A stretch of 64,000 nucleotides of DNA from Pseudomonadota bacterium. Its GTDB lineage: Bacteria > Pseudomonadota > Gammaproteobacteria > Acidiferrobacterales > Acidiferrobacteraceae. Positions 24,465 to 34,765 of this stretch are shown here, one piece after another; position 1 is the stretch's first letter, and each line of letters begins with the position of its first letter. The notes below the pieces were generated by a model. That model was not told the origin of the DNA and did not search any database. It saw only the letters and a program-made list of their open reading frames with translations. Location of the stretch: the NCBI GenBank assembly GCA_021795715.1, contig JAJYPD010000008.1, forward strand, positions 1-64,000, read 5' to 3'. The translations under genes were made by a program, and so were the position numbers.

Positions 24465-27167
24465 ATGGCCGAGGCGTTCCTCATCAAAATGCCGCAGCTC
24501 TCCGACACCATGACGGAGGGCACGGTGGTGTCGTGGGAGAAGGCAATCGGGGATTTCATCCCGCGCGGCACCATCGTCGCCACGGTCGAGACCGACAAGG
24601 CGATCATGGATGTCGAGGTCTTCCGCGAAGGCTATCTCTCCGGACCGCTTGCCGCCGTTGGCGCGGTGGTGCCGGTCGGCACGCCGATTGCCTATCTTGT
24701 GGCGGAGCAGACCCAGGTGGTCGATGCGCCGGCACCCCTGTCTGCGCCCGCGGCCAAGCCGGAAGTCCGGCTGCCTGCCGCGCCCGTGCCGGCGGGGAGC
24801 GCGCTGCCCAAGACCCGGGCGCCGGCGATGCCCCATGGCGCGACGCCGGCGGCACGGCCGGTACGCGGTCTGGCGACCCCTTATGCCCGGCAGCTGGCCG
24901 GCGCGCACGGCGTCGATATCAACAGTCTCGCGGGAACGGGCCCCCGTGGCGCCATCATCGGCGCCGATGTCATCGGTGCCGGCGGACAGAAGGTCTCGGC
25001 GAAGCGCATTTTCCAGGTGGCGGGCGCGGGCCGCCCGATGGACAGCATGGAGAAGGCGGTCAGCCAGAACATGGAATATTCCCTGTCCATGCCGCTTTTC
25101 CGGGTCACGGTCTATGTGCAGCCTGCGGCCCTCGGGGCCGCCGCGAAGGCGCGGGGCCTGTCGCTGACGGTGGCGCTGGCCATGGCGGCGGCGCGTGCCA
25201 TCGCGCAGCATCCGCGCATCAACGCCGTCTACCAGCACGAGGATCGCATCGTCGAGCGGCCGCAGATCGACATCGGTCTGGCCGTCGAAACGGAAGGCAT
25301 GGGGCTTGTGGTCCCGGTCTTGCGTGATGTGCTAAAGCGCAGCGCCGAGGAGCTGAATAACCAGTGGAAGGATCTGGTGGCGCGCGCGCGGCAAAAGCGC
25401 CTAAAGCCCGATGAGTACTCCAACCCGACCTTTACGATTTCCAATATGGGCATGCTCGGCGTGGCACAGTTCGACGCCATCCCGGTGCCGGGTACGTCGG
25501 CGATCTTTGCCATCGCCAGCACCCAGCCGCAGGGCATGCCCGTGACCATCACGGCCGATCATCGCATTGTCAATGGTGCGGAGGCCGCCAAGTTCCTCAA
25601 CAGCTTCAAGGCCCAGGTCGAGGATCCGGGCTGGCTCGGTGCGTCCGCGCCCGCCGGGGCCCAGGCGGCGGTCAGGGCTCCGGCGGCGGTGACTGCGCCG
25701 GTGGTATTCGATGCCCAATACGACTGCGATGTGCTCGTCATCGGCGGGGGTCCCGGTGGCGAGGATTGCGCCCGCGAACTGGCCGACCACGGCAAGCGCG
25801 TGATCATGGTCAACGACGCGCCGTTCCCGGGTGGCGAGTGCCTCTGGCGCGGCTGTATTCCGTCGAAGGCATGGCGGGCGGCGGCAGATCGTTTGCGCGA
25901 TCAGCGGCACGATGCGAGCCTCGGCATTCTCGGCGAGGCGCCGAAACTCGACTGGGAGGGGCTCGACCGCATGCGCCGGCGTGTCCTGGAGTCGCGCGGC
26001 AGCATGGCCTTGAAGACCGACAAGGGCGTGCGCATCGATGTTCGTCAGGGTTTTGCCTATTTTGATTCCGACCACAGTGTGATCATTGCCGACGCACCCG
26101 GCACGGATCCGTATGCCCGTGGACCGGACCGGAGCGGACAGCAGGGCCCGCGTGTCACATTTGCGGCGGCCGTCATCGCCACCGGCGCACCGCCTTTCGT
26201 GCCACCGATACCAGGCGCCACCGGTGAGGGTGTTTTGACCTCGGACACCGTGTGGAATCTGAAGCAGGCACCAAAACGCCTGGCCATCGTGGGCGCAGGC
26301 GCCATCGGTCTTGAAATGGCGCAGATCTTTGCCGACTTCGGTTGCGAGGTGACGGTGGTGGAGGCGCGCGACCGCGTTTTGCCGGAGGTCGAGGCGGATG
26401 TGGCGAAGGATCTCGGTGCGCTCCTTGCCGCGCAGGCGCATATGACCATTGTGACCGGCGCCGAAGTGCGCGGCATCAGCGGCAGCCCCGGGAAGATGTC
26501 GCTGGTCTACCGGATTGGCGGGCAGGAACAGACGGTGGCGTGCGATTATGTACTGATGGCGACGGGCAAGCGTCCCGTGACGGCGCCTTTGCGGCTCGAG
26601 GCCGCCGGTGTGCGCGTCGAGCGCGGTGCCGTCAGCGTCGATGCACACTGCCGGACGAATGTGCCGCACATCTTCGCGGTGGGTGACGTGATCGGCGGAT
26701 TCATGCTCGCGCACACCGCCGGACAGCAGGGCCGGGTGGCGGCGCAAACTTTGCTTGGAGAGGCGGCCGTCTACGAGGAGGCCAAGGACTGTGGCGTGAT
26801 CTTTACGCGCCCGCAGGCGGCCTTTGTCGGTCTGACGGCCGAGCGCGCCCGGACGGAGGGATTTGATCCGGTCGAAATCAAGGTGCCTTTCTCGATCGAT
26901 GCCAAGGCCATGATGGTCGGCGAGACGGAAGGCTTCATTAAACTGGTCGCCGACAAGAATACGCATCGCATTCTGGGCGTCCACTATCTCGCGCACCACG
27001 CCGACACCCTGGTTGGGGAAGGGGTCATGATGGTGAGCGCGGAGTTGACGCTCGAGCAGGTGGCGCATGCCATCCATCCGCACCCGACGCAGACGGAGCT
27101 CTTTGGGGATGTGGCGCGGCGGCTGCTTGCGCGGTTGCGCCGCACGGCGCGTTCGACGAAAACCTAG
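24465..27167 (+). CDS. Pyruvate dehydrogenase E2-E3 fusion (dihydrolipoyl acetyltransferase / dihydrolipoyl dehydrogenase)
   Basis: The protein has 900 residues. Order: one lipoyl domain (1-80, attachment Lys about 45 in [11 protein letters not shown]), an Ala/Pro linker, a peripheral-subunit-binding domain (about 134-168, [16 protein letters not shown]), the E2 catalytic domain (about 200-390), a second linker, and a complete E3 flavoprotein (about 417-900). E3 has FAD motif GGGPGG, redox pair [13 protein letters not shown] (Cys459/Cys464) and C-terminal HPHPTQTE. In E2 the usual HRxxDG reads HRIVNG (His366, Asn370), so the catalytic Asp is replaced; plastid-type E2 proteins also vary here (HRxxYG). 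Full E2-E3 fusions are unusual, since most genomes have two genes. It lies 51 bp after pdhB, so the operon encodes the whole complex in three chains. Confidence 0.95.
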   Translation: MAEAFLIKMPQLSDTMTEGTVVSWEKAIGDFIPRGTIVATVETDKAIMDVEVFREGYLSGPLAAVGAVVPVGTPIAYLVAEQTQVVDAPAPLSAPAAKPEVRLPAAPVPAGSALPKTRAPAMPHGATPAARPVRGLATPYARQLAGAHGVDINSLAGTGPRGAIIGADVIGAGGQKVSAKRIFQVAGAGRPMDSMEKAVSQNMEYSLSMPLFRVTVYVQPAALGAAAKARGLSLTVALAMAAARAIAQHPRINAVYQHEDRIVERPQIDIGLAVETEGMGLVVPVLRDVLKRSAEELNNQWKDLVARARQKRLKPDEYSNPTFTISNMGMLGVAQFDAIPVPGTSAIFAIASTQPQGMPVTITADHRIVNGAEAAKFLNSFKAQVEDPGWLGASAPAGAQAAVRAPAAVTAPVVFDAQYDCDVLVIGGGPGGEDCARELADHGKRVIMVNDAPFPGGECLWRGCIPSKAWRAAADRLRDQRHDASLGILGEAPKLDWEGLDRMRRRVLESRGSMALKTDKGVRIDVRQGFAYFDSDHSVIIADAPGTDPYARGPDRSGQQGPRVTFAAAVIATGAPPFVPPIPGATGEGVLTSDTVWNLKQAPKRLAIVGAGAIGLEMAQIFADFGCEVTVVEARDRVLPEVEADVAKDLGALLAAQAHMTIVTGAEVRGISGSPGKMSLVYRIGGQEQTVACDYVLMATGKRPVTAPLRLEAAGVRVERGAVSVDAHCRTNVPHIFAVGDVIGGFMLAHTAGQQGRVAAQTLLGEAAVYEEAKDCGVIFTRPQAAFVGLTAERARTEGFDPVEIKVPFSIDAKAMMVGETEGFIKLVADKNTHRILGVHYLAHHADTLVGEGVMMVSAELTLEQVAHAIHPHPTQTELFGDVARRLLARLRRTARSTKT

Positions 27168-27175
27168 GAGCGGCC

Positions 27176-28387
27176 ATGGCTCAGATCAAGAAGGTTGTAC
27201 TGGCGTACTCTGGCGGCCTCGACACCTCGGTCATCCTGAAGTGGCTTGGCGAGCACTACGGCTGTGAGGTGGTCACGTTCACGGCTGACATCGGGCAGGG
27301 GGAGGAGGTCGAGCCGGCCCGTGCCAAGGCGCAAAGTGCCGGTGTGCGCGAGATCTTCATCGAGGATCTCAAAGAGGAGTTTGCGCGTGATTTCGTGTTT
27401 CCCATGTTCCGTGCCAACGCCATCTACGAAGGCGAGTATCTGCTGGGCACGTCGATTGCCCGCCCGCTGATCGCCAAGCGGCAGATCGAAATTGCCCGCG
27501 AAACCGGGGCCGATGCGGTGGCACATGGTGCGACCGGCAAGGGCAATGATCAGGTGCGTTTCGAGCTTGGCTATTACGCCTTGAAGCCCGACATCCGCGT
27601 CATCGCCCCGTGGCGGGAGTGGGATCTCACGTCCCGCGAGAAACTGCTGGCGTACGCGGAATCCCATGGCATCGCAGTCGAGCACAAGCGGGGCCAGAAA
27701 TCCCCCTATTCCATGGATGCCAATCTGCTGCACATATCCTACGAGGGGGGGCCGCTCGAAGATCCCGGCCGGGAACCCGACGCAGATATGTGGCGCTGGA
27801 CGCGCGCCCCCGAGGACGCCCCCAATGCGCCGCAGATCGTCGAGTTGACTTTCGCGCACGGGGACGTGACGGCCATCGACGGCACTTCCCTGACGCCCTC
27901 CGCCGTATTGGCCACCCTGAACCGCCTGGGTGGTCTGCATGGCATCGGCCGGCTCGATCTGGTGGAAAACCGCTACGTCGGGATCAAGTCGCGCGGCTGC
28001 TACGAAACGCCGGGCGGCACCATCCTTTTGAAGGCCCATCGCGCCATCGAGTCCATCACGCTCGACCGGGAGGTGGCGCACCTGAAGGACGATCTCATGC
28101 CGCGCTATGCGGCGCTTATCTACAATGGCTACTGGTGGAGCCCCGAACGCGAACTCCTGCAGCAACTCATTGATAGTTCTCAGAAACATGTCAACGGGCG
28201 GGTGCGGGTCAAGCTTTTCAAGGGACAGGTCACGGTGGTCGGCCGGGATTCGGACAGGGACTCGCTGTTTGATCCGAAGATAGCGACCTTCGAGGACGAT
28301 GGCGGAAGCTATAACCAGGCCGACGCAAGTGGCTTCATCCATCTGGCGGCCTTGCGGCTGAGAACCTATGCGCGCCTGAAACGCTGA
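27176..28387 (+). CDS. argG: Argininosuccinate synthase
   Basis: The protein has 403 residues. It joins citrulline and aspartate, with ATP cleavage to AMP, in arginine synthesis. The ATP pyrophosphatase P-loop is [26 protein letters not shown] and [13 protein letters not shown] are the substrate-binding parts. It starts with ATG after TAGGAG, only 8 bp behind the E2-E3 gene, so it probably shares the pdh transcript. Confidence 0.97.
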   Translation: MAQIKKVVLAYSGGLDTSVILKWLGEHYGCEVVTFTADIGQGEEVEPARAKAQSAGVREIFIEDLKEEFARDFVFPMFRANAIYEGEYLLGTSIARPLIAKRQIEIARETGADAVAHGATGKGNDQVRFELGYYALKPDIRVIAPWREWDLTSREKLLAYAESHGIAVEHKRGQKSPYSMDANLLHISYEGGPLEDPGREPDADMWRWTRAPEDAPNAPQIVELTFAHGDVTAIDGTSLTPSAVLATLNRLGGLHGIGRLDLVENRYVGIKSRGCYETPGGTILLKAHRAIESITLDREVAHLKDDLMPRYAALIYNGYWWSPERELLQQLIDSSQKHVNGRVRVKLFKGQVTVVGRDSDRDSLFDPKIATFEDDGGSYNQADASGFIHLAALRLRTYARLKR

Positions 28388-28404
28388 TCGTCCGTACGCG
28401 GAAC

Positions 28405-28420
28405 TGGCACGTCCCTTGCA
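28405..28420 (+). promoter_or_regulatory. Sigma-54 promoter upstream of a sensor kinase gene
   Basis: TGGCACG-TCCC-TTGCA matches the sigma-54 consensus at every key base, with 10 bp between the -24 GG (28406-28407) and the -12 GC (28418-28419). The start site would be near 28431, 29 nt before the GTG at 28460. A gene read from here needs an ATP-dependent enhancer-binding activator; none is encoded in the window. Confidence 0.72.
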
Positions 28421-28459
28421 AATCTTCGCGGGGAGAGTGGCAGGGGAGCGGATGGGGCG

Positions 28460-30226
28460 GTGAGCGAGGCGGATAGGGCGGGACCGGCCCGCCAGGCGAT
28501 GGGCCTTTACGAGGGCCGGGTGCGGCTGCTTTACGAGAGTCTGCCGACGGGTCTTCTCGTGGCGGCGCTCAATATTGTCATCTTGTGCCTCGTCGAATGG
28601 GGTGCGGTGCCGTATCAACGGCTCGCGCTCTGGGCCCTGGGGGCCTGCGGAGTCGTCGCATTCCGTTATGCCCTGAGCCGGGGCTACCGGCGCGATCCGG
28701 CGCCGGATGCGGCGCGGTGGGGCCGGCGCTACGCGATGGCCGCGCTGCTGGCCGGTGCCAGCTGGGGTGTGGCCGCGTTCTGGCTTTTTCCACCGACGCT
28801 CGTTCCGCAGATCTTCATCTTCCTGATCCTCACGGCTGTGACGACTGCCTCGGTCGTCGGTTTCGTCACCGTGTTTCCGGCCGCCTGTCTGTTCGTGTTC
28901 CCCGCCGTGCTGCCGCTTGCCGCGCGCCTGTTCTTCATGGGTGACGCCTTGCATCAGGCGATGGCCGTCGTGGCCCTGCTGTTCATGGCCGTCACCCTGC
29001 TTGCGGCCCATCGCATGAGCCAGGTGATCGATACCGGTCTGGATCTGCGGCGGGCCCATGGCGACTTCATCCGCCGCCTGGAGGAGGAGAGGGCCGCGAT
29101 CGGGCGTCTGAACGGGGATTTGCGGCGCGAGGCCGAGGAACGGGCGCACGCCGCCCAGCGGGCCGTGGAACGTGAGCGCTACCTGCGTGCGATCGTCGAC
29201 AATGTCCAGGAAGGCATCGTGACCCTGGATCGCGACGGGACGCTGCGGTCGGTGAACCGCGAGGCCGCGCGCATTTTCGGTTACGCCGAAAACGAGCTGG
29301 TGGGTCAGCCGTTTTCCCTGCTTGTCCCGGCGGCCGAAGAAGGCGAGTACGCGATGCTCATCCGGCGCGGCCACCCGGGAGAGGAGCGTGGCGGTGTCAT
29401 GATCGGCTTTGGCCTCGAAGTCAGCGGTGTTCGCCGCGATGGCACCCTGTTTCCGATGGAGATCGGTCTTTGCCGCGTCGCCTGCGGGGAAGGGGTCCAC
29501 ATGATCGGCATCACCCGCGACATCAGCGAACGCAAGCGTCACGAACGGCTGCGCCATGATTTGCTGTCGACTCTCAACCACGAACTCAAGACGCCTCTCG
29601 CCGCCACCAGCGCGGCGCTAAGCCTCATGGCCGAAGGCCTGGCGCCGCAGGCAGATCCTGAAGGGCGCAATCTTTTGCGTATCGCCCGCAACAATCTCAC
29701 CCGCCTCACTCGCGTCGTCGAGGACATTCTCGACATCGACCATCGGCAGATCGCCCACTGGCCTGTGCACGCCGAACGCCTCGATCTGATGGGCATTGCG
29801 GCGGAAACCCTTGCCGCGGAGTGCGATTATGCGGCCAGCCATGGCATTCATCTGACGCTGGATCCCAGCAGCCGGCCTGCCCCGGTGTCCGGAGACCGCC
29901 ACCTCCTGATCCGTGCGCTCAGCAATCTGGTGGCCAATGCGGTTCACCTGTCCCCGCCGCACAGTGTCGTGGAGCTTGCGGTATCGATCGAAGAGGGCAC
30001 GGCCACCGTGTCGGTTCGCGATTGCGGCATCCCGATCCCGCAGAGCGTGCGCCCGCACCTGTTCAGCGCCTTGTGTGCCCGCGAAGAGGGGCTGCCGCCT
30101 GCCCCGATCAGCCTGAGTGTGGCGCGCGTCATTGCCGAAAAACATGGCGGCACGATTGGTTACGCCGAGCGGCCCGGCGGGGGCTCCCACTTTTTCCTCC
30201 GGTTTGCTTTGACATTCGACAAATAA
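28460..30226 (+). CDS. Membrane-bound PAS sensor histidine kinase with weak ATP-binding motifs
   Basis: The protein has 588 residues. Five or six hydrophobic helices (about 28-185) resemble an MHYT/MASE-like membrane sensor. They are followed by a coiled coil, one PAS domain (about 235-355, IVDNVQEGIVTLDRDGTL) and a HisKA domain with LSTLNHELKTPLAAT. The ATPase domain is odd: the N box is LSNLVANAVHLSP, the G1 box is DCGIPI instead of DxGxG, and the G2 GLGL is replaced by ISLSVARVIAEKHGG. ATP binding may be weak, or the protein may act as a phosphatase or partner of another kinase. It starts with GTG behind a GGGAGCGG site and a sigma-54 promoter. No response regulator is next to it. Confidence 0.88.
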   Translation: MSEADRAGPARQAMGLYEGRVRLLYESLPTGLLVAALNIVILCLVEWGAVPYQRLALWALGACGVVAFRYALSRGYRRDPAPDAARWGRRYAMAALLAGASWGVAAFWLFPPTLVPQIFIFLILTAVTTASVVGFVTVFPAACLFVFPAVLPLAARLFFMGDALHQAMAVVALLFMAVTLLAAHRMSQVIDTGLDLRRAHGDFIRRLEEERAAIGRLNGDLRREAEERAHAAQRAVERERYLRAIVDNVQEGIVTLDRDGTLRSVNREAARIFGYAENELVGQPFSLLVPAAEEGEYAMLIRRGHPGEERGGVMIGFGLEVSGVRRDGTLFPMEIGLCRVACGEGVHMIGITRDISERKRHERLRHDLLSTLNHELKTPLAATSAALSLMAEGLAPQADPEGRNLLRIARNNLTRLTRVVEDILDIDHRQIAHWPVHAERLDLMGIAAETLAAECDYAASHGIHLTLDPSSRPAPVSGDRHLLIRALSNLVANAVHLSPPHSVVELAVSIEEGTATVSVRDCGIPIPQSVRPHLFSALCAREEGLPPAPISLSVARVIAEKHGGTIGYAERPGGGSHFFLRFALTFDK

Positions 30227-30999
30227 CATTGCTTTTTTCCGGCCCATGAACCAAAATGCAGCCCTGCGTTGCGATTTAGACACAGTCTTGGTCGATGTGT
30301 ACGGCAAGGGAACGGGTGATGGTTGGTGTGCGTCTAGAAGCCCACAAGATGTCAGGGGTAACGAGTCTTTCGGCCGCACCCGTTTTCCGTCTTCAAACCG
30401 GCCGGCGCCGTCGATGCGGTCGGACGGCCTTTGCCGCAGCCGCCTCACGGGCAGGCTGTCCCGGCGCGCGGCGGTTAACGCCGCAACAGACTTCACCAAC
30501 TAAAACGAGCCCCATCATGCGGGCCCCTCTTGGCGACACACTGCGATTTGCGCAGCCCACCGCTTTGACCACCCTCACGCATTTGTTCTCGCGGGTTTTC
30601 ACCACAGGAGAGTACAGAGTCTTCGGCAGACCCGGTCCGCTGGTGCGGGCTGCCGTGCACAGGTTGAGCGCGGGCCCCGCCCGAAACCAGCGAAATTTCT
30701 TCGGTACCCGGATGGGCCGCGGCAGAGACCGCAGATCTCCGGGCGAAGGGGCCGCTGCGGACGCCCACGCGTCCTGCTGACGGCCGGACAAGCGGTCATC
30801 GACCGCCGTGACACGGTGGGATGTGTCATGAGCAGCGCGGGGATGGCCGTCCGCATTCTGTAAAAGGAAGGCGGTCTGTCGTGTGCGGCGGAAGAAACGC
30901 CGGCCCGGTGGTGCGCTGGCGCGGGCGAAGGGCCCTGTATGCGGGGTCTGGGTCGAGCGCGGTTTTTGCAATCGTCCGTTCAAGGAGATAGTGGTCATC
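30227..30999 (+). other. Long non-coding stretch in front of cyoABCD
   Basis: About 770 bp contain no reading frame that looks like a protein I know; frames are open only because the DNA is GC-rich. There are several small hairpins: GCGGCG-GTTAA-CGCCGC (30468-30484) and GCGGTC-ATC-GACCGC (30792-30806). The space must hold the cyo promoter and perhaps a leader or small RNA. I checked for the conserved cores of RNase P RNA, tmRNA, SRP RNA and tRNA and saw none. No convincing -35/-10 pair was found. Confidence 0.5.
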
Positions 31000-31971
31000 A
31001 TGGTCAGAAACAACTTATGGCGCGCCGCGCGCGCCCTCGCGGCCGCATCCGTGCTCTTGCTTTCCGGTTGTGTACGCAAGGGGGGGCTCGTGCTTTTGGA
31101 TCCGAAAGGACCGATCGCCGCGGCGGAACTGCATTTCACCATCCTTGACGTGGTCATCATGCTCGGCATCATCGTGCCGACCGCGATCCTCGTCATCTGG
31201 TTCATGTGGCACTACCGGGCGACCAACCGCAAGGCCCGATACGACGGCAGATGGGATCATTCGTATGGCATCGAAGTCGTCGTCTGGGGAATCCCGATTC
31301 TCGTCGTCGCCGTTCTCTCCTATTTTTCCTACAAGGGCATCTTTGAGGTCGATCCTTACAATCCGCGCATCCTCGACAAGCCCCATGTCACCGCTGCCAC
31401 CGCGAGAGCGGGTGCGCCGGCGAGCCGGCCGGTCGATGTCAATGTCATTACCACGGACTGGCAGTGGCTGTTCGTCTATCCGAAGCTGCACATCGCGAGC
31501 GTCGACAAGCTGGTGGTGCCCGTCAACACGCCTGTGCGCTTTCGCCTGACCTCGGCTACCGTTGACAACGCCTTCATGATTCCGCAGTTGGTCGGCCAGA
31601 TCGAGATCATGCCGGGGATGCGGACGAAACAGGCGCTTCTTGCCAGCCACCTCGGCACCTACAGGGGATTTTCAGCGGAGATGAGCGGCCCCGGCTTTGC
31701 GTGGATGCAGTTTCATGCCGATGTCGTCTCCGCCGCCCATTTCCGGAAGTGGGCGGCCATGGTGGCGAAATCGCCCGATCACATGACAGACGGCGCGTTC
31801 GACGCGTTTGCCCAGCCGACCTTCAATCTGCACGAAAAGTCCAGGTACTTCTCGCAGGTGCAGCCCGGCTTGTTCCGTTACGTCATTCATCAGGTCCATA
31901 TGGGCAAAGTCTTCACCACGCCGCTTGGCGCCGGCGAGTTGATGACGGCCCATATGACACGCGTTCAGTAA
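31000..31971 (+). CDS. cyoA: Cytochrome bo3 ubiquinol oxidase subunit II
   Basis: The protein has 323 residues. A lipoprotein signal (VLLLSGC, Cys about residue 23) is followed by two transmembrane helices (about 45-68 and 88-108) and a periplasmic cupredoxin domain. The CuA ligands of cytochrome-c oxidases are absent (for example SGPGFAWMQF where CuA enzymes carry Cys and His), so this is the quinol-oxidising type. It starts with ATG at 31000, or GTG at 30991, which has closer spacing to AAGGAG (30982-30987). First gene of cyoABCD. The complex reduces O2 to water and pumps protons across the inner membrane. Confidence 0.95.
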   Translation: MVRNNLWRAARALAAASVLLLSGCVRKGGLVLLDPKGPIAAAELHFTILDVVIMLGIIVPTAILVIWFMWHYRATNRKARYDGRWDHSYGIEVVVWGIPILVVAVLSYFSYKGIFEVDPYNPRILDKPHVTAATARAGAPASRPVDVNVITTDWQWLFVYPKLHIASVDKLVVPVNTPVRFRLTSATVDNAFMIPQLVGQIEIMPGMRTKQALLASHLGTYRGFSAEMSGPGFAWMQFHADVVSAAHFRKWAAMVAKSPDHMTDGAFDAFAQPTFNLHEKSRYFSQVQPGLFRYVIHQVHMGKVFTTPLGAGELMTAHMTRVQ

Positions 31972-31982
31972 GGAGATTTGAC

Positions 31983-34049
31983 ATGCTGGTACATCTGCAA
32001 GGCCCCTGGAGCCCGTTATGGGGGAGACTGTCTTTGTCCGAAGTCCCCTACCACAACATGATCGTCGTCGGCGCGTTTGCATTCGCCATCGTGCTGGGGG
32101 CGGCCATTGTCGGCGCAGTCACCTATGCCGGGAAATGGGGCTATCTGTGGCGTGAATGGCTGACGACCGTCGACCACAAAAAGATCGGCGTCATGTACAT
32201 CCTGCTCGGTCTTGTCATGCTGTTTCGCGGGTTCGTCGATGCGCTCATGATGCGCACGCAGCAGATGATGGCGGCGGGGCCGCATGCGGCCGGGTTTCTC
32301 GGGGCCCTCCATGGGTATTTGCCGCCTTCCCATTTCGATCAGATCTACAGTGCGCATGGCACCATCATGATCATCCTGGCCGTGACCCCGATCCTGGTCG
32401 GCCTGATGAACATCGTTGTTCCGCTGCAGGTCGGCGCGCGCGACATGGCGTACCCCTATCTGAACGCCGTCGGTCTGTGGCTCACGGCCATGGCGGCGGC
32501 GCTCGTGATGCTGTCTTTGTTCCTTGGCGATTTCTCGCACGCAGGCTGGGTCGGCCTGGCGCCTCTTACCGAGCTTCCATACAGCCCCAACGTGGGCGTC
32601 GATTACTGGATGTGGGCCATCCAGATCAGCAGCGTCGGCACCACTCTCGGTTCGATCAACCTGATTGCCACCATCGTGAAGATGCGGGCGCCCGGCATGA
32701 CCTGGGGCCGCCTCCCCATCTTCACGTGGACATCGCTTAGCACGAACATCATCGCGCTCAGTTCGTTCCCGGTGCTTGCCGTCGCCCTGTTTTTGCTGAG
32801 TTTCGATCGTTATCTGGGTACGCACTTCTTCACGCCCGGCCTTGGTGGCGACCTCATGCTCTACACCAACCTGTTCTGGATATGGGGCCACCCGGAGGTG
32901 TATTTCGTGGTTCTTCCGGCATTTGGCATCATTTCCGAGATTGTGCCCACGTTCAGCGAAAAGCCGCTGTTTGGCTACATCACGATGGTCATCGCTTCGA
33001 TGGCGATCGCCGGCGTGTCGTGGTCGGTCTGGCTTCATCACTTCTTCACGATGGGCGAGGGTCCGGCGGTCAGCCTGTACTTCAGTGTCGCCACCATGCT
33101 TGTGGGTATTCCGACCGGCGTGAAAGTGTTCAACTGGGCGTTCACCATGTACCGGGCGCGCATCCGCTACGATGTGCCGATGCTGTGGGCGATCGGCGCG
33201 CTGGCTTTGCTTTTGACCGGCGGTCTTACCGGCATGATGCTGGCGATTCCGGCGATCAACTATACGGTCCATAACAGCGTGTTCGTGGTCGCCCACTTCC
33301 ACAACATGTTCCTGCTGATCGCATTTGCGGCCATGGGCGGTATCAACTACTGGTGGCCCAAGGTGTTCGGCTACAAGCTCGACGAGAAGACCGGCCGGCT
33401 GGTGTTCTGGTACTGGGTGGCCGGGACGATCGTGGTCTTTGTGCCCATGTACACGCTGGGTTTCATGGGCATGACGCGGCGCTTGGACTACGTGGCCCAC
33501 CCCTCCTGGCTGCCGTTGCTGCAGCTCGAGGAGGCGGGCATCGCGCTTTACTGCCTTGCGCTCTACTACCAGCTCAAGCAGATCTACGTCAGCATCCGCG
33601 ACCGGGCGGCGAACCGGGTCGGCGCCGACGCCTGGGGTACGTCGCGCAGTCTCGAATGGATGACGCTCTCGCCGGTGCCGTTCTACAACTTTGCGGTCAC
33701 GCCCGTCGTGCACGCGCGGGACGAGTGGGCCTGGCGGCGCGAGCATGGCTACACGAACCTGCGCCCTTCGCGTTATGTGGACATCCACATGCCGCGGAAT
33801 ACGGCTGTGCCGCTTGTGATCGGCGCACTGTCTTTTGCGCTGGGGTTTGGCTTGATCTGGCGGATCTGGTGGCTTACCGCGTTGAGCCTCGTTGGCATCG
33901 TCGTGGCGATGATCATCCGCGCCGGCGACACCGACACCGGCTACGTCATTGCGGCGGCCGACGTCGAGCGCATGGAAAAGCAGGCGGACTTGCGGGCGCA
34001 AACGGTCCCAGGGGGCCGTACGGGGCAGCCGATCCGCGCAGTCCCCTGA
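31983..34049 (+). CDS. cyoB: Cytochrome bo3 ubiquinol oxidase subunit I
   Basis: The protein has 688 residues with about 15 membrane helices. Haem-copper residues: WGHPEVYFVVLP (CuB His and the cross-linked Tyr), the adjacent CuB His pair region, and FVVAHFHNMFL (haem His ligands). The quinol-site pattern RGFVDALMMRTQQ and FDQIYSAHG matches Arg71, Asp75 and His98 of E. coli CyoB, which supports ubiquinol as donor. It starts with ATG after AAGGAGAT, 11 bp behind cyoA. A large hairpin follows before cyoC. Confidence 0.97.
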   Translation: MLVHLQGPWSPLWGRLSLSEVPYHNMIVVGAFAFAIVLGAAIVGAVTYAGKWGYLWREWLTTVDHKKIGVMYILLGLVMLFRGFVDALMMRTQQMMAAGPHAAGFLGALHGYLPPSHFDQIYSAHGTIMIILAVTPILVGLMNIVVPLQVGARDMAYPYLNAVGLWLTAMAAALVMLSLFLGDFSHAGWVGLAPLTELPYSPNVGVDYWMWAIQISSVGTTLGSINLIATIVKMRAPGMTWGRLPIFTWTSLSTNIIALSSFPVLAVALFLLSFDRYLGTHFFTPGLGGDLMLYTNLFWIWGHPEVYFVVLPAFGIISEIVPTFSEKPLFGYITMVIASMAIAGVSWSVWLHHFFTMGEGPAVSLYFSVATMLVGIPTGVKVFNWAFTMYRARIRYDVPMLWAIGALALLLTGGLTGMMLAIPAINYTVHNSVFVVAHFHNMFLLIAFAAMGGINYWWPKVFGYKLDEKTGRLVFWYWVAGTIVVFVPMYTLGFMGMTRRLDYVAHPSWLPLLQLEEAGIALYCLALYYQLKQIYVSIRDRAANRVGADAWGTSRSLEWMTLSPVPFYNFAVTPVVHARDEWAWRREHGYTNLRPSRYVDIHMPRNTAVPLVIGALSFALGFGLIWRIWWLTALSLVGIVVAMIIRAGDTDTGYVIAAADVERMEKQADLRAQTVPGGRTGQPIRAVP

Positions 34050-34055
34050 AGGAAC

Positions 34056-34093
34056 GGGCCGTTGCGCCGGCGGCGTAACGGCGCCAACGGCCC
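34056..34093 (+). repeat. Stem-loop between cyoB and cyoC
   Basis: GGGCCGTTG (34056-34064) and CAACGGCCC (34085-34093) form a 9-bp stem, with more GC pairing inside the loop. It has no T tract, so it is more likely an mRNA-stabilising or processing hairpin within the operon than a terminator. Confidence 0.6.
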
Positions 34094-34135
34094 TTAACGG
34101 GGGGCCTTGTCGTAAAACGGTTTGAGGAGCAGCGC

Positions 34136-34765
34136 ATGAGTACACAAAACACCCGCACGCAATCGTCCGCAGGCGTTGCGCTTTGGGATGAAGGCCATCA
34201 TGGCCATGACGTGATATCGACGCGGACGTTCGGTTTTTGGTTGTACATGCTGAGCGACGCCATGATCTTTGCGACGTTGTTCGCAGCCTATGCGGTGCTG
34301 GCCTCGCATACGGCCGGCGGGCCGGCTGCGCAGGACATCGTCCATCCCTGGTACGCGTTCGGTGAAACCGTGCTCGTCTTCAGCAGTGTGCTCGCCTTCG
34401 GCTTTAGCGTGACCGCGCTGAAGGCGGCAAGCCGCGGCGGCGTCATCGGCTGGATGGCGGTGGCATTGCTGTTGGGCGCGGGGTTTCTTGGCATGGAGAT
34501 CCACGAGTTCGCCGGCCTTGCCATGCAGGGTATCGTGCCGGCGCGCAGCGCCTTTTTGTCGTCCTACTGGGTGCTCGTTTTGACCCACGGACTGCACATG
34601 GCATTCGGTTTGATCTGGATGCTTGTCATGATGTACCAGGTGGCGCGTTATGGGTTTTCAACCGATGTCGTCGCGCGTCTGCTGAGCCTTAAATACTTCT
34701 GGTTCTTCCAGGCCGTGATGTGGGTGTGCGTTTTTACGGTTATCTATTTGCACGGAGCGATCTGA
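34136..34765 (+). CDS. cyoC: Cytochrome bo3 ubiquinol oxidase subunit III
   Basis: The protein has 209 residues with five membrane helices, as in the E. coli subunit. RTFGFWLYMLSDAMIF is the conserved N-terminal helix, and LTHGLHMAFGLIWM lies later. It starts with ATG at 34136 after GAGGAG. It ends at TGA overlapping the cyoD ATG. Confidence 0.95.
   Translation: MSTQNTRTQSSAGVALWDEGHHGHDVISTRTFGFWLYMLSDAMIFATLFAAYAVLASHTAGGPAAQDIVHPWYAFGETVLVFSSVLAFGFSVTALKAASRGGVIGWMAVALLLGAGFLGMEIHEFAGLAMQGIVPARSAFLSSYWVLVLTHGLHMAFGLIWMLVMMYQVARYGFSTDVVARLLSLKYFWFFQAVMWVCVFTVIYLHGAI

Noticed and set aside
30295-30780. Open frame of 161 codons in the gap before cyoA
   Set aside because: The translation is arginine-rich and without any recognisable motif. 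It is best explained by high GC content.
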